A stretch of DNA of 23,006 nt from Clostridia bacterium (GTDB taxonomy: Bacteria > Bacillota > Clostridia > TANB77 > CAG-508), in contig CAAECB010000007.1 of NCBI GenBank assembly GCA_900754285.1, forward strand, positions 1 to 23,006, read 5' to 3'. Shown in pieces: positions 8,114 through 15,249 of this stretch. Each line of letters starts with the position of its first letter. The first letter of the stretch is position 1. A program made the position numbers and the translations under genes. The notes under the pieces are model-generated. The model was not told the origin of the DNA, made no database searches, and saw only the letters and a program-made list of their open reading frames with translations.

Positions 8114-8164
8114 AAAAAAAGCCATATATGAACTTTATTTCTAGCTCATTATATGGCCTTTTTT
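8114..8164. terminator. Bidirectional terminator between glmS and the CmpB-like gene
   Basis: AAAAAAAGCCATATATGA pairs with TCATTATATGGCCTTTTTT; runs of T follow the stem on both strands. It ends one base before the stop codon of the converging minus-strand gene. Confidence 0.88.
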
Positions 8165-8926
8165 CTATTTTTTGTTGTCAGATTTTAACTCATCTATTTT
8201 ATCTTTTATATCTTCTTTTTGTTCTTCAATTTGTTCTTTTATTTTTCTTGTTTTTTCTTTTATCTTTACTTTTACTGCTTGAATTTTTGGATATGCATTT
8301 ATTAATCTTCTATGCAAAGCTGATTTTTTTTGTAATATTTCTCTGACCTTTTTGGTTATTTCTTCTGTATTGTCCATCTTTTCTCCTAATTGTTTTGTTG
8401 TTATTTTTATACTGTTGTTGATGATTCCTGATACTATATTGTCTGCTAAGAAAATTACTAGTATTATCCAAAAAATTATATTTAAACTTAATGGTGTTAA
8501 TTTTTCTAATTGCCCCATTAAAAATGGATTTGATATATACATTATAAACATTCCCAATATTCCAAATGCTATTAGATTGCTAAGGCATATCCTACCATTT
8601 ATATTGAATTTTTTGCTACTGTAGTCCCACCATCTTGCATGATATATTTTTTCCATAAAATAGCTTGTTAAATATTCTAACACTCCACATACCACTACAG
8701 CCATTACAAATAATACTACTGGGTCTTGTGTGTATTTATTTAAAAATAGTGTTATTAATAGTGCTCCTACTCCATATATTGGGCAATATGGGCCTATTAA
8801 AAATCCTCTATCTACAAATTTTTTGTATTGTATTAGTTTGCATATTACTTCCATGCACCATCCTATTATTGCATATATTATGAATAACAGAAAATATATT
8901 TTTATATCTATTCCATATATTTGCAA
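8165..8926 (-). CDS. Putative ABC-transporter type IV (CmpB-like) membrane protein
   Basis: A 253-residue integral membrane protein with about five hydrophobic segments in the first 170 residues and a highly charged, Lys/Glu-rich helical tail (about 185-253) likely to form a coiled coil in the cytoplasm. The motifs GFLIGPYCPIYGVGALL, EYLTSYFMEKIYHARWWDY and FNINGRICL match the family annotated as putative ABC-transporter type IV (CmpB). Its real function is not established and no ABC ATPase lies beside it. The start is TTG at 8926, chosen because AAGGAGG stands seven bases upstream. A near-consensus promoter lies 40 bp further up (8964-8993). It converges with glmS. Confidence 0.85.
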   Translation of the reverse strand: MQIYGIDIKIYFLLFIIYAIIGWCMEVICKLIQYKKFVDRGFLIGPYCPIYGVGALLITLFLNKYTQDPVVLFVMAVVVCGVLEYLTSYFMEKIYHARWWDYSSKKFNINGRICLSNLIAFGILGMFIMYISNPFLMGQLEKLTPLSLNIIFWIILVIFLADNIVSGIINNSIKITTKQLGEKMDNTEEITKKVREILQKKSALHRRLINAYPKIQAVKVKIKEKTRKIKEQIEEQKEDIKDKIDELKSDNKK

Positions 8927-8963
8927 CTTTTTTCCTCCTTACTTTTGTATGATTTTCAGGTAC

Positions 8964-8993
8964 ATTATACGCAAAATTTTACATGTTTGTCAA
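8964..8993 (-). promoter_or_regulatory. Predicted sigma-A promoter of the CmpB-like gene
   Basis: TTGACA (8993-8988), 18-bp spacer, TATAAT (8969-8964), both hexamers perfect consensus. It lies in the short gap just after the surface-protein stop codon. Confidence 0.8.
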
Positions 8994-9012
8994 GGCTTAT
9001 CCAATTTTATAA

Positions 9013-10411
9013 TTACATTCCTGTTACTGGTAATCTTTTTATCGTTATATTTTTTGTAGTGTCATTTGTGTTTATTTCTGTACTTTTTTCTTCTTTACTA
9101 GTGTTTTCTATTGAAATATTAGTTTTTTCTTTATTTGTATTTTCTTTTAAATTTTCTTCATAATAACTTACTTCTACCTCTTTTTCATCTACTGTTATTG
9201 TTGGGTTGCTTTCTTTTACATTGTTAAATGTTACTGTTACACTTTCATTCAATTTTGCTTCTATTTTTAGTAGTTGAGGATTTTTTATGTATCCATCTTT
9301 TGTTTTTGTTTCTCTTATGTAATATGTTCCTGGTAATATATGTTCTAATACTATTTCTCCGTTTTTATCTGTTTTTAGATTTGCATATATTACTTTTTGG
9401 TTACTATCTAATACTTCAAATTCTACTCCTTCCATTCTTGAATTTGTTTCTTTATCTTTTTTTATTATTTTTAAATTTGTTTTGTTTTCAAAGTAATTGT
9501 CTTCTATTGTTTCATTTGCATCTTCATATGTTGCTGCTGTTAGCGCATAGTCTTGATAACTACTATTTGCTGCTTTTCCATATAATACTGGTTTTGTATT
9601 TACAGATGTAGTTATTTCTATTTTAAAGTTTCCTTTATTATTTATTTGACTAATTGGTATTATTACTTTGAATTTTTCGTTTGCTGAAAATTGTGTTTTT
9701 TCTTTGTTATTTAAGTCTGTTACTTTTATTCCTTCTGCTAATTCATTGTTTGCTTTTAAAAGTTTTACATTGTATTTTGAGTATGCTGCATTTGTGTTGA
9801 TTTGATATGTTTTTGATATATATTCTTTTTGGATATCATCTTGTTCAAAATTATCTTTTAGTCTTTTTACAACTATTGAATTTGATGCTTGATTTTCATT
9901 TGAATTTTTAGCTGCATTTACTATTTTTTTGATTGCTGCTACTGTTCTGTTTCCTGCTTCTCCTATTGGTGTATAGCTGTTTACATCATTTCCATGTATA
10001 TAGCAATATATTGCTTGTTTTGTTGCTGTAAATGCTTCTTCTTTGTTGGCACATCCTAGTTCTTGATATGTTTTATATGGATATCCATTTACTATATATC
10101 TCCATAATCCAACATCATGTATACTATCTTGGATTGATACTGAATATGCTAAACTGTCTGATACTCCGGTGTTTTGTCTTATCTAAGCAGTATGCTGGGT
10201 ATTGTTTTCCATTTGATTCATAATATGCATAAAATGTTTTTACTTTCATTCCTTTGTATATTATTAATTCTCCACAGTCTCCTCCATTTTTTATGTCTGC
10301 TGATTTTAATGTTACCGCTCCACTGGTTCCTGCAAATGTGGCTATATTTATTGCCATAATACTAAATATTATTGTTAATTTTTTTAGTATCTTTTTTATT
10401 TTTCCTTTCAT
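9013..10411 (-). CDS. Thioester-domain/Cna-B surface adhesin, read through a +1 shift at CGG
   Basis: The frame from ATG 10411 encodes a signal peptide (about 1-31) and the start of a thioester (TQXA-type) domain with YPAYCLDK (Cys75). It then reaches CGG at 10168-10166, after which the unshifted frame ends 14 codons later. Skipping the C and reading GGA continues the domain (GVSDSLAYSV, VGLWRYIVNGYPYKT, then ATKQAIYCYIHG, a TQxA-like motif that may supply the thioester Gln). It runs through a prealbumin-like Cna-B repeat (about 325-400) to LPVTG near the end: 465 residues, with no other stop. By family it sits on the cell wall and binds host or surface ligands covalently. It is adjacent to a sortase. 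Oddly, only Met follows LPVTG: the hydrophobic segment and basic tail needed for normal sortase anchoring are absent. Confidence 0.85.
10165..10168 (-). other. CGG-A +1 frameshift site in the adhesin gene
   Basis: Running frame AAA-CAC-CGG-AGT. Skipping the C gives CAC-GGA-GTA (His81-Gly82-Val83) and restores the thioester domain. Confidence 0.75.
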
Positions 10412-10473
10412 TTTTTCACTTCATTCCTTTCTCGTTTATTCTAATTATTCAAAACTGCTTTCGTTTTTTATTT

Positions 10474-11127
10474 CTACTTATTACTTTTTATTTCTATTCC
10501 TTTTACACATCTTCTGTATTCTGGCTCATTTTCTATACATGTTATTAATGTTATTGTGTTCTCTTCTGTTCTTTCCATACAGGTCCAGTCTGTATCTTTT
10601 ATTATATAATTTTCTGATACTTCATATTCTTTTTTGAAGTTTTCAAATTTGTATTGAATTTTGTCTCCTTTTTTTAGTAATTTTAAATTTTGGAAATAAT
10701 TTACTGGGTATCCTCTATTATGTGCTGCTAAACAAATGTTGCCTTCTTTCTTTTGTGTGTCTTCAAAATGTCCTATGTATTTATTCATTGTTTCTTTACT
10801 TGTTCCTTCTGATATTTCCGCTTCTAAAAATATTCGTGGTATTTTTAGATACCAATTTTTTTGGTCTATATCACTTTTATTTTGATTGTTTGCACTTGTT
10901 TCTGCAGTTTTGTTTTCATTTTGTGTTTTATTTACTTCTTCTTTGCTACTTGAGTTTTGGTTTTCGCTGTTATCATCAAATTCTATTTTTACTGTGTCTT
11001 TTAATCCTGTTTGAAAGATAGAAGGATTTTTTGCTAAATTGCATATTATATTGATGATTAAAAATGTTATTGCTGTTATTACAAAACTTATTATGTTTAT
11101 ATATTTAGTTGTGTATATTTTTTGCAT
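10474..11127 (-). CDS. Sortase-family transpeptidase
   Basis: A 217-residue protein with one N-terminal membrane segment (about 11-31), a low-complexity Asn/Glu/Ser/Lys linker (about 48-90) and a C-terminal sortase domain. The catalytic residues are visible: His136 in AAHNRG, Cys197 in LITC, and an Arg at 205/206 in EPEYRRC. By family it cuts the LPxTG-type motif of secreted proteins and joins them to the wall or to each other, acting outside the membrane. The short TLxTC end fits class D or a close relative; the class is not certain. GGTGAGG stands before the ATG. It lies 62 bp upstream of the adhesin with LPVTG, so enzyme and substrate are probably one operon from the promoter at 11257-11285. 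Confidence 0.9.
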   Translation of the reverse strand: MQKIYTTKYINIISFVITAITFLIINIICNLAKNPSIFQTGLKDTVKIEFDDNSENQNSSSKEEVNKTQNENKTAETSANNQNKSDIDQKNWYLKIPRIFLEAEISEGTSKETMNKYIGHFEDTQKKEGNICLAAHNRGYPVNYFQNLKLLKKGDKIQYKFENFKKEYEVSENYIIKDTDWTCMERTEENTITLITCIENEPEYRRCVKGIEIKSNK

Positions 11128-11256
11128 GCATATGCCTCACCTGCCTTATTTTTCACTTTTTGTGGGATTTTTAGATTTTAATTTTTTCGAAAAAATTGTT
11201 AGATTTAAAATTTTTTTATTACATTTGAATGTAATGTGAATAAATCTTATGTACAC

Positions 11257-11285
11257 ATAGTAACATATGTTTTTGATTTTGTAAA
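11257..11285 (-). promoter_or_regulatory. Predicted promoter of the sortase-adhesin operon
   Basis: TTTACA (11285-11280), 17-bp spacer, TACTAT (11262-11257). The roughly 130-bp leader to the sortase start contains the perfect palindrome AATTTTTTCGAAAAAATT (11180-11197) and the small inverted repeat ATTACATT-TG-AATGTAAT. Confidence 0.5.
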
Positions 11286-11367
11286 GAATTTTTTATCGAC
11301 AAAATATGACATCACTATGCAGTATTGTTGCATATTAAAAAGTTTTATAATTATACTAATATATAGA

Positions 11368-11565
11368 AAAATTAATATATGTATATGGTAAAATAATTTT
11401 CGAATGTGATTGGAGCAATCTTAGAATTTCTTGAATAAGTTAATGGAAGAGCTTCACGTCGAGCGAAGCGAGGACTAAGCTGAAGGAAGCCATTAACTTA
11501 TTTTAGAAATTCTTGGGTTGTGTATTGAACCGAGAAAATTATTAAGCCATATACATATATTAATT
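11368..11565. repeat. 198-bp imperfect inverted repeat between sortase operon and pdp
   Basis: The whole segment folds on itself. The outer arms AAATTAATATATGTATATGG (11368-11387) and their complement (11546-11565) match exactly. Moving inwards, AATAATTTTC pairs with GAAAATTATT, then after an unpaired stretch AGAATTTCT with AGAAATTCT, AATAAGTTAATGG with CCATTAACTTATT, and the centre is a GC-richer GAGCGAAGCGAGG. The right end abuts the pdp stop codon. It may be a MITE-like element, a structured RNA, or a long pdp terminator. Together with the sortase promoter region it fills the 438-bp gap, in which I see no gene. Confidence 0.7.
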
Positions 11566-12819
11566 TTAGATAATACTAATTTCAAAGTCTTTTATTGTCA
11601 TATTATTTATTGGTGAATTTGCATATATAGTTAGTATTTTTTCATCTTTGTAAACCGTATCTCCTACTTTTTTGCTAAGAACGATTCCAACTGACATATC
11701 AATTTTATCTTCTTTTTTTATTCTGCCTGCCCCTAAGTTACATACATATTTTGCTATTATATCTGCTGGTATTGCTTCTATCTTTCCATCTGTTGGACTT
11801 TTTATTTCATATTGATATTTAGATTTTTCAAATTTGTTTGTATCTTCTAAATAACTTATATCTCCTCCTTGTAATTCAACCATTTCTTTGAATTTATTAA
11901 ATGCTTGTCCATTATGAAGTTGTTCTATCATCTTGTTTTTGTTTTCTTCAATATTTTCTCCTAATCCTGCTAATTTTATCATGTTTGCTCCTAGGTCTAA
12001 TACAACATTTTTTAAATCTTCTGGTAGTTCTTCTCCTTTTAAAAACCTTATTGCTTCTATCATTTCTAATGTATTTCCTATTGCATATCCTAGTGGTTGA
12101 TTCATATCTGTTAATATATATGTTGTTTCTCTTTTGGCTAATTCTCCTATTTTTACCATTTGTTCTGCTAGCTCTTTAGCTTTTTCTTTTGTTTTCATAA
12201 ATGCACCTTTTCCATAGGTTACTTCTAGCATTATTTTTTGTGCTCCACTTGCTATTTTTTTGCTCATTATACTTGATGCAATTAGTGGTATGCTTTCAAC
12301 ACATGAGATTGAGTCTCTTAATGCATATATTTTTTTGTCTGCTGGGGCTAAATTTCGTGTTTGTGATATCATACTTATTCCTATTTTTTGTACATTTTTT
12401 ATAAATTCCTCTTCTGTTATTTCTGTTCTATATCCTGGTATTGATTCCATTTTGTCTACTGTTCCACCTGTAAAGCCTAATCCTCTTCCTGACATTTTTG
12501 CTACTTTAACTCCTAATGAACTTATTAATGGCAACAAAATTATTGAGACTTTGTCTCCTACTCCCCCTGTTGAATGTTTGTCTACTATGATTCCTTCGAT
12601 TTTGGACAAATCTAGTATATCTCCTGAATGTGCCATTTCCATTGTTAAATATGTACATTCTTGATTTGTCATTCCATTCAAATATATTGCCATAATAAGT
12701 GCTGCTGCTTGATAATCAGTAACACTTCCTTCTGTATAGCCTTTTATAAAAAAGCTTATTTCTTCTTTTGTTAGTTCTTTTTTGTCTCTCTTTTTTTCTA
12801 TTACTTCTAAAATATTCAT
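11566..12819 (-). CDS. pdp: Pyrimidine-nucleoside phosphorylase
   Basis: A 417-residue member of the thymidine/pyrimidine nucleoside phosphorylase family, near the usual 430. The glycine-rich phosphate site DKHSTGGVGDKVS lies at about 80-92, followed by KMSGRGLGFTGGTVDKMES and SQTRNLAPADKKIYALRD (about 152-169), which contact phosphate and base. Residues about 340-400 form the C-terminal alpha/beta domain. It splits uridine or thymidine with phosphate to give base and (deoxy)ribose-1-phosphate, for nucleoside salvage in the cytoplasm. I cannot separate PdP from DeoA type beyond the family's usual assignment in Firmicutes. AAAAGGA lies before the ATG. It follows rnhB by 23 bp and is very likely in the same operon. 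Confidence 0.95.
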   Translation of the reverse strand: MNILEVIEKKRDKKELTKEEISFFIKGYTEGSVTDYQAAALIMAIYLNGMTNQECTYLTMEMAHSGDILDLSKIEGIIVDKHSTGGVGDKVSIILLPLISSLGVKVAKMSGRGLGFTGGTVDKMESIPGYRTEITEEEFIKNVQKIGISMISQTRNLAPADKKIYALRDSISCVESIPLIASSIMSKKIASGAQKIMLEVTYGKGAFMKTKEKAKELAEQMVKIGELAKRETTYILTDMNQPLGYAIGNTLEMIEAIRFLKGEELPEDLKNVVLDLGANMIKLAGLGENIEENKNKMIEQLHNGQAFNKFKEMVELQGGDISYLEDTNKFEKSKYQYEIKSPTDGKIEAIPADIIAKYVCNLGAGRIKKEDKIDMSVGIVLSKKVGDTVYKDEKILTIYANSPINNMTIKDFEISII

Positions 12820-12842
12820 AAGTTTTTCTCATTCCTTTTCTT

Positions 12843-13475
12843 TTATTGATGTACTATATTTTTTGTAAAACTTCTTCTATGTATTGGTGTTAAACCATAT
12901 TGTCTAATTGCTTCCATGTGCATTTTTGTTCCATATCCTTTATGTTGTGCAAATCCATATTGAGGATAGATTGTGTCCCATTCTCTCATTATTCTATCCC
13001 TTGTTACTTTTGCTATTATTGAAGCTGCTCCTATTGAATAGCATTTTGCATCTCCTTTTATTATTGATTCATATGGTACTCCTTTTGTGTCTATATGTTC
13101 TAATGCATCTATGATAATTAAGTCTGGATTTACATCTAAGCCTTCTACTACTTGTGTTACTCCACTTTTGGTTGCATTTAATATGTTTATTTCGTCTATT
13201 ACATCTTGTCCTATGATTGCTACTGAATAACTTATTGCTTCTTCTATTATTAAATCATATAGTTTTTCTCTCTTTTTTTCTGAGACTTTTTTTGAGTCAT
13301 TTACTCCTTCTATCATTGAGTCTGCTGGCATTATTACTCCTGCAACTACAACAGGACCTGCTAGAGGTCCTCTTCCTGCTTCATCTATTCCACATATGTT
13401 TTTGAAGCCTTTTGTGTGTAATTCGTTTTCTATTATTTTTAGATTTGTTAGTCTTTCTAGTTCTTTTTCTTTCAT
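12843..13475 (-). CDS. rnhB: Ribonuclease HII
   Basis: A 210-residue RNase HII. The metal-binding acidic residues are visible in GIDEAGRGPLAGP (Asp and Glu at about residues 25-26), in IIIDALEH (about 121-124), and in the C-terminal part; the DSKKVSEKKRE segment (about 60-70) is typical. The family removes ribonucleotides and RNA primers from RNA-DNA hybrids in the cytoplasm. The length is normal. GAAAGGA lies before the ATG. It stands 70 bp downstream of the pilin-like gene and 23 bp upstream of pdp on the same strand. Confidence 0.96.
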   Translation of the reverse strand: MKEKELERLTNLKIIENELHTKGFKNICGIDEAGRGPLAGPVVVAGVIMPADSMIEGVNDSKKVSEKKREKLYDLIIEEAISYSVAIIGQDVIDEINILNATKSGVTQVVEGLDVNPDLIIIDALEHIDTKGVPYESIIKGDAKCYSIGAASIIAKVTRDRIMREWDTIYPQYGFAQHKGYGTKMHMEAIRQYGLTPIHRRSFTKNIVHQ

Positions 13476-13545
13476 TTCTTATCGTTTTCCTTTCTAAATG
13501 CACTGACTTAGTGTTTTGCCAAATATTAATGTTTATTTTTGTTCT

Positions 13546-14091
13546 TTAGTCCTCATCTCTTATTTCATCTAAACAATATTTTGTTTCTCCTCCATTTACT
13601 TGTATTCCTTTTGTGTTATAAACTTTTACACTGGAATTTGTTACATCATATACTACTATATATAGACCGTCTTTTTCATTTGATTCTACACCTTTTATTC
13701 CCATATTTTCTAAATCTGATGTTGTTAATAATATTACTCTTCCTTCACTTATGTCTGTTGAATTAATTCCTATTTTTATGGCTTCTTCTGCCATATTGCT
13801 TGAGGATGTTATTTTTGTTCCTTTTCCTTCTCCTTCTAGTTCACTGTTTGATTTTTCCTTCATTTCGTCTGTGGCTTCTTCTGGTTTTATTCCTAAATCA
13901 TAGTTTGCATTTTCTACAAATTCTTTTGTTTTTGCTTCTATTAGTAACATATTTGTTTTTATGTTTTGTACTTTTGCTTTATTTATTGATTCACTTCCAA
14001 ATTTTATCGTTATTGATGCTATTATTATTAATACTGCTATTGTTATTGCTAATGCTATTAATGTAACACCTTTATTGTTTTCTTTTTTCAT
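13546..14091 (-). CDS. Type IV pilin-like / pseudopilin protein
   Basis: A 181-residue protein with a class III (prepilin) leader: a short basic segment MKKENNKG, then VTLIALAITIAVLIIIASI, the long hydrophobic N-terminal helix of pilins. Cleavage is expected after Gly8 by a prepilin peptidase. The usual Glu at position +5 of the mature pilin is Ala here, which occurs in some minor pilins or N-terminal-methylation-motif proteins. The rest is an alpha helix (to about residue 65), a low-complexity Glu/Ser-rich loop, and a beta-rich end with VNGGETKYCLDEIRDED. No pilus-assembly genes are in the window, so its machine is unknown. It lies upstream of rnhB on the same strand. Confidence 0.75.
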   Translation of the reverse strand: MKKENNKGVTLIALAITIAVLIIIASITIKFGSESINKAKVQNIKTNMLLIEAKTKEFVENANYDLGIKPEEATDEMKEKSNSELEGEGKGTKITSSSNMAEEAIKIGINSTDISEGRVILLTTSDLENMGIKGVESNEKDGLYIVVYDVTNSSVKVYNTKGIQVNGGETKYCLDEIRDED

Positions 14092-14175
14092 TTTTTCATC
14101 TTTCCCTTCTCCATTTTAGCTTCGTTTTTTTCTACATTCATTATATAGGTATATACATTTTTTTTCAAGTGTTTT

Positions 14176-14969
14176 TTAATGTATTTTTTTATGGTTTATA
14201 AATCTTTCTAATAGTAAAACTGCTAAGTACATTATTCCTGCTAATATTCCTAAAATAATAACACTTGTCATTACTAAATCTAATTTGAATACTTGCCCTC
14301 CATACACAATTAAATATCCTAATCCTGCTTTTGATACTAAAAATTCTCCTGATATTACTCCTACTAGTGATAATCCTATATTTACTTTTAGTGAGTTTAA
14401 AAATGTTGGTATATTTGCTGGTATTACTATTTTTGTTAGTATTTGCAACTTGTTTGCATTAAATGTTTTTGCCATTTTTATTAGATTTTCGTCTGTTCTT
14501 AAAAATCCATTTAGGTTTTCTAAAATTGTTACTATTAATGATATTGCTACTGCCATCACTATTATTGCTGGTGTTCCTGCTCCGTACCCATATTATTATT
14601 ATTGGTCCGTAGTGCAACCTTTGGCAGACTATTTAATACTACTAAATATGGTTCTGCGACTTTTGCTAAAAATCCTGACCACCATAATATTATTGCTATA
14701 ATAATTCCTATTCCTGTTCCTAGTAAAAATCCTATAACTGTTTCATATGTTGTGACTTTTATATGATTTATTAAATCATTTGCTCCTAAATTTGTTAGTG
14801 TTTTCCATATTCTGCTTGGTTGACTTGTTATAAAACTGTCTATTATATTTTTGTTTGCTAATAATTCCCAGATTCCTAAAAATGCTATTAGTATTCCTAT
14901 TTGTACTATAAAAACTAGTATTTTTTCTTGCCTTTTTTTCTTTAAGTATTTTTTTCTTTCACTTGTCAT
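14176..14969 (-). CDS. ABC transporter permease (SsuC/TauC type), read through two +1 shifts at CGG
   Basis: ATG 14969 has AGGAGG close upstream. The product has about six membrane segments and the BPD-type permease signature. The unshifted frame breaks right after NSLPKVAL. Skipping the C of CGG at 14609-14607 gives GPIIIIWV. The new frame then meets a second CGG at 14584-14582, and skipping that C gives GAGTPAIIVMAVAIS and runs on, through the EAA-loop region (KMAKTFNANKLQILTKIVIPA) to TAA at 14176. The corrected protein has 263 residues, normal for SsuC/TauC-like permeases, and LPKxALGPxxxxWxGAG is exactly the family pattern. Such permeases import sulfonates, nitrate or thiamine precursors; the substrate here is unknown. 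Its ATPase partner lies just upstream but is interrupted by the mobile element, so the transporter is probably not functional in this strain. Confidence 0.88.
14581..14584 (-). other. CGG-A +1 frameshift site 2 in the permease
   Basis: In the frame set by site 1 the sequence is TGG-GTA-CGG-AGC. Skipping the C gives GTA-GGA-GCA (Val128-Gly129-Ala130), restoring WVGAG. It lies 25 bases after site 1. Confidence 0.75.
14606..14609 (-). other. CGG-A +1 frameshift site 1 in the permease
   Basis: Running frame GCA-CTA-CGG-ACC. Skipping the C gives CTA-GGA-CCA (Leu120-Gly121-Pro122), restoring the conserved ALGP. Confidence 0.75.
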
Positions 14970-15006
14970 TTTATCACTTCCTCCTATAATGGTATACAAA
15001 TTATTT

Positions 15007-15186
15007 TTAATCTTTGTCTACTCCTAGTTCTTTCCACAATATATTGAAATATTTGCTAAACTTAGCGCTTTCTCTACAATTTATTGGATTTCTTTTTTCT
15101 ATATCAAATTCTATTTTTTGTATATCTTTTATAGTTCCTGGTCTTTTGCTTAATACTAATACTCTGTCTGACATACTTATTGCTTC
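15007..15186 (-). pseudogene. 3' end of an ABC transporter ATPase gene, cut by the integrated element
   Basis: Fifty-nine codons ending at TAA 15009-15007 read EAISMSDRVLVLSKRPGTI and then a typical C-terminal tail (FSKYFNILWKEL). This is the segment right after the H-loop of SsuB/TauB-type ATPases, where the native text would be a variant of THDIxEAISMSDRV. Upstream of the GAA codon at 15186 the sequence stops matching the family and instead leads into the 3' end of the serine recombinase gene. No Walker A, signature or Walker B motif exists elsewhere in the window, so the rest of the gene must lie beyond the right edge or be lost. It lies 38 bp upstream of the permease, so it is that permease's partner. 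Confidence 0.8.
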
Positions 15187-15249
15187 TGGTTGATATAAAA
15201 ATAGGCAGTTTTGATTTTTATTTTTGACTAATTTAATATTAAATTAGCC

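Noticed and set aside
10474..11127. Penicillin-binding or exported-protease function for the sortase gene
   Set aside because: The His, Cys and Arg of sortases are all present at the expected spacing and its likely substrate is adjacent.
2088..14969. Three frameshifted genes as ordinary pseudogenes or random indel errors
   Set aside because: All four lesions are the same event (C before GGA, making in-frame CGG), no other lesions are present, and six other CGGA strings in intact genes are unaffected. It is kept as the alternative to test with reads.
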